Part shown: in pieces, positions 1 to 4,646 of the stretch
How the letters are laid out: each line of letters starts with the position of its first letter
Position numbering within the stretch: the first letter of the stretch is position 1
DNA from: Patescibacteria group bacterium
GTDB taxonomy: Bacteria; Patescibacteriota; Minisyncoccia; Phycocordibacterales; PALSA-1337
DNA: 7,144 nucleotides
Assembly: GCA_028871265.1 (NCBI GenBank)
Contig: JAGWNR010000033.1
Span: 1-7,144 of the forward strand
Direction: 5' to 3'
Notes under the pieces: model-generated
Told to the model about the DNA's origin: nothing
Seen by the model: only the letters and a program-made list of their open reading frames with translations
The model's database searches: none
Position numbers and translations under genes: made by a program

Positions 1-169
1 TTCAGCTTCTACTACTATTTCGACTGATATTACGACTGGCGGTCAATTGAGTGTGACCGGGACGAGTACGCTTTTGGGGAATGTGGTTCTTGGTTCAACA
101 ACCCCAAATAATGTCATCGCAATTGATCCGAAAGGTTATTTAAATTTTAAATTAATAAAGGGTACGTAG
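1..169 (+). CDS. C-terminal tail of a repeat-rich surface-type protein (5' end outside window)
   Basis: An open frame enters from the left edge (first full codon at base 2) and ends at TAG 167-169, leaving 55 residues. The visible part is rich in Ser, Thr and Gly, with the segments SVTGTSTLLGNVVLGSTTP and AIDPKGYLNFKLIKGT. This Thr/Ser/Gly beta-repeat style (TSTLxGNVxxGSTTP) resembles the stalk or tail repeats of the very large secreted proteins that Parcubacteria often encode; that is a family impression, not a domain hit. No anchor, transmembrane segment or sorting motif is visible at the C-terminus. The start, length and role cannot be judged. It is the only gene left of the toxin-antitoxin pair and converges on it. 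Confidence 0.55.
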   Translation, partial: SASTTISTDITTGGQLSVTGTSTLLGNVVLGSTTPNNVIAIDPKGYLNFKLIKGT

Positions 170-181
170 GTCCGACCTTCG
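165..181. repeat. Small palindrome or hairpin over the stop codon of the left gene
   Basis: The core AGGTC-C-GACCT (168-178) is a perfect 5-1-5 inverted repeat. Two further outer pairs (165/181 and 166/180) flank one T:T mismatch. It overlaps the TAG stop at 167-169. No T-run follows on either strand, so it is not a standard intrinsic terminator. It could help end or stabilise the surface-protein mRNA, or it may be chance. Confidence 0.25.
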
Positions 182-192
182 TCAAAACCCGA

Positions 193-234
193 TAAGAAAA
201 TTATCCCACACACACAAGAGCGCAATGGGGATAA
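193..234 (-). terminator. Possible intrinsic terminator downstream of mntA
   Basis: Read on the minus strand, TTATCCC (complement of 228-234) can pair with GGGATAA (complement of 201-207), giving a 7-bp stem. The T-rich run TTTTCTTAT (200 down to 192) follows directly. This position, about 50 bases after the mntA stop, suits termination of the toxin-antitoxin transcript. The weak point is a 20-base loop, so the hairpin may be inefficient. Confidence 0.3.
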
Positions 235-244
235 GGTGGGGATA
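226..244. repeat. Short direct repeat TGGGGATA x2
   Basis: TGGGGATA occurs at 226-233 and again at 237-244, start to start 11 bp, or about one helical turn. It lies in the gap between the convergent surface-protein and mntA genes. No function is assigned. The first copy also forms one arm of the putative mntA terminator. Confidence 0.3.
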
Positions 245-284
245 GAAAATAAGTATAAAAATCTAGGTATTTTCAGCTATATAT

Positions 285-620
285 TTAACCGGCCCTCTTG
301 AATATCACTTTCCCGTATTCGTCTATATGTTTCTTTAACTCTGCATTATTCAATTTTCCATAATCAAGCACGTCAACTTTGTATAAAAACGGTGCGGCAT
401 TGTTCAAAAAATGACGGAGACTGCCGACCGTAAAATCTTTTAGATTACCCATGAGAGCGATATCTATATCTGACGTACGTTTATAATTTCCCAAAGCGCG
501 CGAACCAAATATCCGCGCTTCATCCACGCCGGCATAGTTTCCTACAGCCTGCACGATAAAGTCCAGGTGATAGTTCTCCAAACCAAATTCGTTAATTGAT
601 CGATCCTCTAAAGTATTCAT
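285..620 (-). CDS. mntA: MntA-type minimal nucleotidyltransferase antitoxin (type VII TA)
   Basis: This 111-residue protein is the size of a minimal nucleotidyltransferase (MNT). It carries the signature GS-X10-D-X-D: G39-S40, then ten residues, then D51-I-D53. A likely third metal-binding acidic residue is D83 in KVDVLD. In studied HepT/MntA pairs, the MNT partner transfers AMP from ATP to a tyrosine of the HEPN toxin and silences it; that role is inferred here from motifs and pairing. The ATG at 618-620 lies inside the hepT coding region, giving a 29-base overlap in another frame and implying translational coupling. No clear Shine-Dalgarno is visible (AAAAGAC is the nearest purine run). TTG at codon 14 is a less likely alternative start. 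The catalytic residues look intact, so the enzyme is probably active. Confidence 0.85.
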   Translation of the reverse strand: MNTLEDRSINEFGLENYHLDFIVQAVGNYAGVDEARIFGSRALGNYKRTSDIDIALMGNLKDFTVGSLRHFLNNAAPFLYKVDVLDYGKLNNAELKKHIDEYGKVIFKRAG

Positions 621-1026
621 ATAAGTCTTTTAAAACTGGCGCATATTCCAACCTAATAAATTTTTCAAGCGCTACAGCGAATTCTTCGTCGTAAACATGC
701 GCAGCAACATTGCGATTTTTGAGCGCTTTCGTCCACGTATCCATGTCTGCTATGTACTTTGCATCATATGCGGCTTGAATGGAGTTACGTGGAAAAACAA
801 TTTCTTCTTTTGGATCCTGTTCCGACTCAAATTTGTCACGCATAGCATTCCATGCCAACTCAAAAGTAAGTTCAAACGCTTTTATGAGTGCTATGCGCAT
901 GATCGGATCATGTTCCGAATCCCTCTTCAATGTATCTTCCAATTGTGCATAAGCCTTCTCAAAATTCGAGAATCTTTGCTGAAAACGTATACGCTTCAAT
1001 TTTTTTGCTTCGTCTTGATTTACCAT
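592..1026 (-). CDS. hepT: HepT-type HEPN toxin / HI0074-family nucleotidyltransferase partner
   Basis: This 144-residue, mostly helical protein matches the HI0074 'nucleotidyltransferase substrate-binding' branch of the HEPN superfamily (about 145 residues). Early helices contain RFQQRFSNFEKAYAQLE (14-30) and FELTFELAWNAM (51-62), the usual landmarks of that family. The key motif R105-N-V-A-A-H110-V-Y112 fits R-X4-H-X-Y: Arg and His form the HEPN RNase site, and the Tyr is the residue AMPylated by MntA in studied pairs. It is therefore probably an RNA-cleaving toxin held inactive by the downstream mntA product. Whether this HI0074-like subtype is actually toxic is not certain. The gene starts 42 bases after the lysS stop, with its own TATAAT six bases before the ATG, so it can be expressed apart from lysS. 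The toxin gene comes first. Confidence 0.85.
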   Translation of the reverse strand: MVNQDEAKKLKRIRFQQRFSNFEKAYAQLEDTLKRDSEHDPIMRIALIKAFELTFELAWNAMRDKFESEQDPKEEIVFPRNSIQAAYDAKYIADMDTWTKALKNRNVAAHVYDEEFAVALEKFIRLEYAPVLKDLYEYFRGSIN

Positions 1027-1032
1027 AGTTTA

Positions 1033-1041
1033 ATTATAGCA
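1033..1041 (-). promoter_or_regulatory. Extended -10 promoter of hepT-mntA, predicted leaderless
   Basis: On the minus strand the sequence reads TGC-TATAAT, a perfect extended -10 element, with TATAAT at 1038 down to 1033. Only six bases (TAAACT) separate it from the hepT ATG. Transcription would begin at or next to the A of the start codon. The best -35 candidates (TTTTGT at 17 bp or TTGTAT at 15 bp) are weak, which an extended -10 can compensate. Confidence 0.5.
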
Positions 1042-1068
1042 ACGTTTAAAGTAATACAAAAGCCTAGA

Positions 1069-2535
1069 TTATTTCGGTCTCATCAGCGGAAACATTTGCA
1101 CTTCACGCAGAGGTTTGCTGGCCAAAATGGCAAAGAGTCGCTCGCCGTGACCCCAACCACAAGCCGGTGGCATGCCATGTTCCAACATTTCTACAAACTC
1201 ATAATCAGGCATCATCGCTTCTGTGTCACCTTTTTTCAAAAGTTTTTCTTGCTCTTCAAAACGATTTTCCTGATCAATCGGATCATTCAATTCAGAATAG
1301 CCGCGACCGACTTCGGAGCCAGCGATGATCGGTTGGAACATTTGCACCACAGAGAGCGGTTTGCCGTCCTTGTCCATCACCGATTTAGCCAACGGCGCTA
1401 CCACTGTTGGATGATTGACCAGAAATGCCGGTCCGGCAATTGATTTGCGACAATATTTCCAGAGCGTATCAGTCAGACGCTCGCGGTTTGTGCCATCATA
1501 AGAGACCTTGAGCTCATCCAGCTTCTTGGCAATCTCTTTGTCAGTAGCTTTGTTGATGTCAATGCCCGTCTGTCTCTTTATTTCCTCCGCATAATCAACA
1601 TGTTTCCATTCATCGGCCAAATCAAAATCCATTCCTTTGTAAGAGAACCGCGTCGTACCAAAAACTTCTTTCGCCACCGTGCGATATAGCTCGACAATGA
1701 ATTTCATACCGTCTTCGTAGTTGGCATAAGCCCAATAGAATTCCATATTGGTAAATTCTTGGGCATGTTCCGGGCTAGAACCCTCATTCCGATAGACGCG
1801 GCCAATCTCAAAAGTTTTAGGAAAGCCGGCAGCCATCAAACGTTTTTGCCAGAGTTCGCCTACGGAAATACGCAAATAAACGTCTAAATCAAAATCATTA
1901 TGATGCGTTTTAAAAGGTGTCGCTTCGGCACCGCCGGTGGTCGTTTCCAGAGTCGGCGTTTCAACTTCTAAAAAGCCGCGGTCTTTCATAAAAGTACGCG
2001 TTACATCCCAAAATTTGGCTTTTTTATAAAACAGGTCGCGCGTTTCCGGTGTCATAATGAAATCCAAATAGCGCTTACGGAAACGTTCATCCGGATCGGT
2101 TAGTCCGTGCCATTTTTCCGGCAGTGGCAAAAGCGCCTTGGCGGCCATCGTCCATGATTTTACCTCCACACTTTCCTCTCCTCGATTTGTCTTGAAAAGT
2201 AGACCGGTTACAGAAATGATATCACCGACATCCACTGCGTCGACAAAAAGCTTGAAAAATTTTTCGTCAATTGAATCTTTTTTAAAAACAGCCTGAAATG
2301 TCGACGTACCATCGTCAATGACGACGAAAAGAATCGCGCCCTGACCGCGAATAGCCATAATACGACCAGCGAGTGAAATCAGTTTGCTGTTTTTTTCTAG
2401 GTCGGCAAATTTTTGCTTTACTTGGTCAAGCGAAAAATCACGCGGCACCCTAGCCGGATACGGATTCAGGCCGGCTTTGTGCAACAGTTCGAGCTTGGTC
2501 AGCCTGGTTTTTTTGAGTTCTTCGATAGAAGCCAT
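1069..2535 (-). CDS. lysS: Lysyl-tRNA synthetase, class II
   Basis: The enzyme charges tRNA-Lys with lysine in the cytoplasm, in two ATP-dependent steps. The 488-residue length is near normal for bacterial class II LysRS (about 500). An N-terminal OB-fold anticodon-binding domain spans roughly 50-135 (LAGRIMAIRGQGAILFVVIDD). The catalytic core begins around 150 (DERFRKRYLDFI). Motif 1 lies in RGFLEVETPTL (186-196), motif 2 in FEIGRVYRNEGSSPEHAQEF (242-261), and the lysine-pocket segment AGSEVGRGYSELNDP is at 405-419. Motif 3 is G460-W-G-H-G-E-R466, one residue shorter than the usual GxGxGxDR, before the C-terminal REVQMFPLMRP. The start lies eight bases after the greA stop, so the two are probably co-transcribed. 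AAGGAG sits 17 bases before the ATG, farther than usual for a Shine-Dalgarno. Confidence 0.96.
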   Translation of the reverse strand: MASIEELKKTRLTKLELLHKAGLNPYPARVPRDFSLDQVKQKFADLEKNSKLISLAGRIMAIRGQGAILFVVIDDGTSTFQAVFKKDSIDEKFFKLFVDAVDVGDIISVTGLLFKTNRGEESVEVKSWTMAAKALLPLPEKWHGLTDPDERFRKRYLDFIMTPETRDLFYKKAKFWDVTRTFMKDRGFLEVETPTLETTTGGAEATPFKTHHNDFDLDVYLRISVGELWQKRLMAAGFPKTFEIGRVYRNEGSSPEHAQEFTNMEFYWAYANYEDGMKFIVELYRTVAKEVFGTTRFSYKGMDFDLADEWKHVDYAEEIKRQTGIDINKATDKEIAKKLDELKVSYDGTNRERLTDTLWKYCRKSIAGPAFLVNHPTVVAPLAKSVMDKDGKPLSVVQMFQPIIAGSEVGRGYSELNDPIDQENRFEEQEKLLKKGDTEAMMPDYEFVEMLEHGMPPACGWGHGERLFAILASKPLREVQMFPLMRPK

Positions 2536-2543
2536 GAATTATT

Positions 2544-3011
2544 CTACTTGATCTCCTTGATCACATACGACACCATACCCTTTGGCGTCTTGACCTTGAT
2601 CGTGTCGCCACATTTTTTGCCCAGGAGAGCGGCGCCCAGTGGCGAAATGTTAGAGAGTTTGCCGCTGGCTGAATCGGCTTCTTCGGAAGAAACAATACTA
2701 TAAATCCGCATGTCTGATTCATTGTCGCGAACAATAGAGACCGTCGAACCAATTTCAACCACATCGCCATGATCGCCTTGGACAATGGATGCGCTTTTTA
2801 ACATATTTTCGATATACTGGATGCGATCCTCCACCTCAGCCTGGCGTTCACGCGCCTCGTGATATTCGGCGTTTTCAGACAAATCACCGAGCTTTTTGGC
2901 ATACTCCAAATTTTCCGCCACTTCCTTGCGGCGTTTTGTTTTCAGTTCATCAAGTTCGGTCTTGAGAGCGTCATAACGTTCACGGGTTAGATATTGTTTG
3001 GTTTCAGTCAT
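2544..3011 (-). CDS. greA: Transcription elongation factor GreA
   Basis: GreA enters the secondary channel of RNA polymerase and stimulates cleavage of the RNA 3' end in backtracked complexes, restarting elongation. The 155-residue length matches the family (E. coli 158). The N-terminal coiled coil spans about 10-75. Its tip motif GDLSENAEYHEARERQ (42-57) carries the two acidic residues (D43, E46) that act at the polymerase active site. The C-terminal FKBP-like domain follows, with VEIGSTVSIV (85-94) and the conserved SPLGAALLGKKCGDTI (123-138). It leads a probable greA-lysS operon, consistent with the eight-base gap to lysS. A recognisable promoter lies upstream; no Shine-Dalgarno is evident before the ATG. 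Confidence 0.96.
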   Translation of the reverse strand: MTETKQYLTRERYDALKTELDELKTKRRKEVAENLEYAKKLGDLSENAEYHEARERQAEVEDRIQYIENMLKSASIVQGDHGDVVEIGSTVSIVRDNESDMRIYSIVSSEEADSASGKLSNISPLGAALLGKKCGDTIKVKTPKGMVSYVIKEIK

Positions 3012-3040
3012 GAAAAGTTTTTATTGATTTTATATGCCCA

Positions 3041-3068
3041 AGTATAACACAGAAATTAAACCGATCAA
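3041..3068 (-). promoter_or_regulatory. Promoter of greA-lysS
   Basis: On the minus strand there is TTGATC (3068 down to 3063, four of six matches to TTGACA), a 16-bp spacer, and TATACT (3046 down to 3041), preceded by TGT as an extended -10. The predicted start is near 3035, giving a leader of about 23 bases without an SD. The -35 is only a few bases beyond the ZIP gene stop, and no terminator is visible between them, so some transcription from the fur-ZIP unit may also enter greA. Confidence 0.5.
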
Positions 3069-3071
3069 ATT

Positions 3072-3812
3072 TTACAGATTGGCCATATTAATAGCCATAT
3101 ATAGTATCGCTGCTCCCAACAGAGTCATTAGCGTAGTCATAAAACGCGGATGGGCATGATGACTCTCCGGAATGAGATCTGATGCGCCAATATAAAGAAA
3201 AAAGCCGGCAAAGAGAGCCAAAATGATAGCCAGTGCATTTTCTGGCAGTTGAAAAAAAAGTGTTGAAGTGACACCAATAACCGGCGCCAGCGCATCGACA
3301 ATCAACCAACGAAAGGCTTTACTGCTCTCTCCTTGGTTTTTCAAAATCAGATTGACAGTATTGATACCGTCAGAAAAGTCGTGCACCAATACGGCCACAG
3401 CGACAATGGCACCAATAGAAACCGAGACTTGAAAAGCCAAACCGATCGCCACGCCATCCAGAAAACTGTGAACACTTAGGCTGCCTGCACCTAGTACACC
3501 GCCGCTATCATGTTTGTGCATATCTAAATTGTCATGTTCATCGGCATGGGCGTGCAAAAAAATCATTCTATCCAAAATTAGATAAACCAAAAAACCGGCC
3601 GCCACAATCGATGTCACTGTCATTATGCTGTAATAATTCTTGCCCAAACCAATTGCTTCCGGCAATAAATCGAAAAATGCTACGGCAATAACGGCACCAG
3701 CGGAAAAGCCCAAAATTAGATGCAATTTATCCTTTAACCAAATAGCCACTAGACCGCCGACCAGGGTGGCGATGAATGCACCGAAAGAAATGAGTATGAC
3801 GATTGGTTGCAT
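3072..3812 (-). CDS. ZIP-family divalent metal transporter
   Basis: This is an inner-membrane protein expected to move Zn2+, Fe2+ or a similar cation into the cytoplasm. I chose the ATG at 3812 (246 residues). An in-frame ATG at 3887 would add 25 polar residues and overlap the upstream gene, whereas the shorter form starts directly with TM1. Eight hydrophobic segments are visible: about 3-26, 30-50, 60-85, 108-128, 133-156, then three more to the C-terminus. TM4 carries H115-S-F-L-D119-G and TM5 carries H144-D-F-S-D148-G, the metal-site positions, with Asp where Glu is usual. A His-rich cytoplasmic loop (H87, H89, H93, H99, H101) separates TM3 and TM4. DLIPESHH near the C-terminal end is typical of the family. 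It follows the Fur-family gene by 34 bases and is probably co-transcribed. The metal cannot be assigned from sequence. Confidence 0.88.
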   Translation of the reverse strand: MQPIVILISFGAFIATLVGGLVAIWLKDKLHLILGFSAGAVIAVAFFDLLPEAIGLGKNYYSIMTVTSIVAAGFLVYLILDRMIFLHAHADEHDNLDMHKHDSGGVLGAGSLSVHSFLDGVAIGLAFQVSVSIGAIVAVAVLVHDFSDGINTVNLILKNQGESSKAFRWLIVDALAPVIGVTSTLFFQLPENALAIILALFAGFFLYIGASDLIPESHHAHPRFMTTLMTLLGAAILYMAINMANL

Positions 3813-3846
3813 AATATTATTTTTAAATCTTGTTAAGACCGTTATA

Positions 3847-4344
3847 TCACTTTGATATTTTAGCCTCGCATTTTCTGCATAGGCCAAAAAATTCTAGTGA
3901 ATGGTTTTGGATCAAAGAAAACTTTTTTAGGTGTATACGAGCATCAGTATCGAGCTTGTGTGAATCGCAATTTGAGACGTCTTCGATGAACCCACATGCT
4001 GTGCATGTCGCGTGATGATGGTGTTTCCTGCCAAAATCAATCTCATATAGAGCGTGAGCCTTGTTAATATTCTGTATCTTTGAAACTAGACCCGCTCTGG
4101 ATAAATGCTCGAGTGTACGATAAGTCGTTGCAAGAGCACCCTTTGAATTCAGCTTTTTGAATATCTGCTCAACTGAAAGCGGTATCTTTTCCCTGGAAAG
4201 GAGCTCCACCACCATCAAACGCGGTTTTGTGGCTCTTAATTTATGCATACAAAGAAAGCCGTGAGCTTCGCTTTTGACTGGAAATTTCTTTAGGTCTTTT
4301 TCCGCCAACATTTGGTCATGTATTTTGGATAATTCTGATTCCAT
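3847..4344 (-). CDS. fur: Fur-family metal-dependent transcriptional repressor
   Basis: This 165-residue protein has a winged-helix DNA-binding domain (about 33-90, LRATKPRLMVVELL and recognition segment ATTYRTLEHLSRAGLV) followed by a dimerisation domain. Metal-site signatures are present: H108-H-H-H111, C114-T-A-C117, E121, H148 and C156-R-K-C159. The two CxxC pairs fit a structural zinc site. With metal bound it should repress promoters containing 7-1-7 palindromes. Two such palindromes lie just upstream, the nearer one over its own promoter, so autoregulation is likely. The linked ZIP transporter fits a metal-uptake circuit. Fur, Zur and Mur cannot be separated by sequence, but the operator half-site TGAGAAT favours a Fur type. 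The N-terminus is about 20-30 residues longer than usual. Starts at M12 or M33 are possible, although M33 would clip the first helix. No SD is seen. Confidence 0.88.
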   Translation of the reverse strand: MESELSKIHDQMLAEKDLKKFPVKSEAHGFLCMHKLRATKPRLMVVELLSREKIPLSVEQIFKKLNSKGALATTYRTLEHLSRAGLVSKIQNINKAHALYEIDFGRKHHHHATCTACGFIEDVSNCDSHKLDTDARIHLKKFSLIQNHSLEFFGLCRKCEAKISK

Positions 4345-4428
4345 TGTTTTATGGCCGGATATTTTATGGATGGATATGAGTAAATAATTGGTTGCGCCAC
4401 CATCTACGTATCAAACCATTGTTTTAGC

Positions 4429-4457
4429 ATTATATCCTAGTTGAGAATAATTCTCAA
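4429..4457 (-). promoter_or_regulatory. Promoter of the Fur-family gene
   Basis: On the minus strand, TTGAGA (4457 down to 4452, five of six to consensus) is followed by exactly 17 bp and a perfect TATAAT (4434 down to 4429). The predicted start near 4422 leaves a leader of about 77 bases. The -35 and most of the spacer lie inside the perfect palindrome at 4438-4460, so a bound Fur dimer would block polymerase. Confidence 0.7.
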
Positions 4458-4460
4458 CTA
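4438..4460. promoter_or_regulatory. Fur-type operator 1 (perfect 11-1-11 palindrome)
   Basis: Each half is TAGTTGAGAAT, read inward on opposite strands around a central A at 4449, with no mismatch over 23 bp. The core TGAGAAT-N-ATTCTCA has the 7-1-7 geometry of Fur boxes and differs from the Bacillus Fur consensus half TGATAAT at one position. It overlaps the -35 and spacer of the fur promoter. Confidence 0.75.
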
Positions 4461-4490
4461 CTCGACGTAGATTAGCCGTATTTTATTAAT

Positions 4491-4513
4491 TAATTGAGAA
4501 TGATTCTCAGTTA
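4491..4513. promoter_or_regulatory. Fur-type operator 2
   Basis: The core is TGAGAAT (4495-4501), central G4502, ATTCTCA (4503-4509), the same half-site as operator 1. Over 23 bp there is a single mismatch pair (4494/4510). Its centre is 53 bp from that of operator 1, about five turns of DNA, placing both on one face of the helix. A weaker leftward promoter (CTGAGA at 4509-4504, 18 bp, TAAAAT at 4485-4480) would overlap it; no good rightward promoter does. Confidence 0.65.
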
Positions 4514-4534
4514 CATTTTCTGTCTAATCAAGGA

Positions 4535-4554
4535 CCCCGTAGCAAGCTACGTGG
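4535..4554. repeat. REP-like hairpin of unknown role
   Basis: CGTAG (4538-4542) and CTACG (4547-4551) flank the loop CAAG. Two outer C:G pairs (4535-4536 with 4553-4554) extend the stem past one mismatch. No T-run follows, so it is not a standard terminator. The 3' arm bases GTGG (4551-4554) can instead pair with CCAC (4559-4562), a mutually exclusive shorter hairpin. The GTAG in the stem recalls REP elements, but no second copy or transposase is in the window. Confidence 0.4.
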
Positions 4555-4570
4555 ATAGCCACACCATAAC

Positions 4571-4585
4571 AGGCCATGATGGCCT
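4571..4585. repeat. Perfect 7-1-7 palindrome, unknown function
   Basis: AGGCCAT (4571-4577), central G4578 and ATGGCCT (4579-4585) form a perfect inverted repeat about 60 bp upstream of the oxidase start. It could be a protein-binding operator unrelated to Fur (different half-site) or an RNA hairpin with a short loop. C-rich sequence follows rather than T's, which argues against an intrinsic terminator. Confidence 0.45.
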
Positions 4586-4632
4586 CCCCCGACTTTCCAC
4601 ACAGTATTGATATCTTTAATTGTTATTTATCA

Positions 4633-4638
4633 TATAAT
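4633..4638 (+). promoter_or_regulatory. -10 element of the FAD oxidase gene, predicted leaderless or nearly so
   Basis: A perfect TATAAT stands eight bases before the ATG at 4647. The best -35, TTGATA at 4607-4612 (five of six), has a 20-bp spacer, which is longer than usual, so only the -10 is called. Transcription would begin within a base or two of the start codon. No SD is present. Confidence 0.45.
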
Positions 4639-4646
4639 TAGATCCA

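Larger units (their letters stand above)
4345..4646. other. Divergent intergenic regulatory region
   Basis: These 302 bases separate the leftward Fur-family gene from the rightward FAD oxidase gene. From left to right they hold a leader of about 77 bases for fur (4345-4421), the fur promoter with the first Fur box (4429-4460), an AT-rich stretch, the second Fur box (4491-4513), two GC-richer inverted repeats (4535-4554 and 4571-4585), and the presumed oxidase -10 element (4633-4638). No convincing protein-coding or tRNA gene is present. The structured part 4530-4600 is the least explained stretch. Confidence 0.7.

Noticed and set aside
201..244. DnaA-box-like sequences (TTATCCCCA on the minus strand) near an AT-rich stretch
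   Set aside because: There is at best one site with one mismatch and one with two. No dnaA or dnaN neighbour or box cluster is present, so there is no case for an origin.
697..1443. Long open frame on the plus strand (248 codons)
   Set aside because: It lies antisense to hepT and lysS, crosses their boundary, and its translation is a Phe/His/Arg-rich sequence with no recognisable domain. It is a shadow of the real genes.
3813..3887. Longer start for the ZIP transporter at 3887
   Set aside because: It adds a polar 25-residue tail before TM1 and would overlap the end of the Fur-family gene by 41 bases; the ATG at 3812 fits the family better.
4290..4403. 37-codon upstream ORF in the fur leader overlapping the fur start
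   Set aside because: It has no SD, no family resemblance and an arbitrary-looking composition; probably chance. A uORF role would need ribosome-profiling data.
4494..4528. Rightward promoter from TTGAGA in Fur box 2 with TCTAAT at 4523-4528
   Set aside because: The spacer would be 23 bp, too long for a sigma-70-type promoter. The TATAAT at 4633 is a better candidate for the oxidase gene.
4531..4600. tRNA or known riboswitch in the structured intergenic stretch
   Set aside because: No cloverleaf, T-loop motif or recognised riboswitch core could be fitted.
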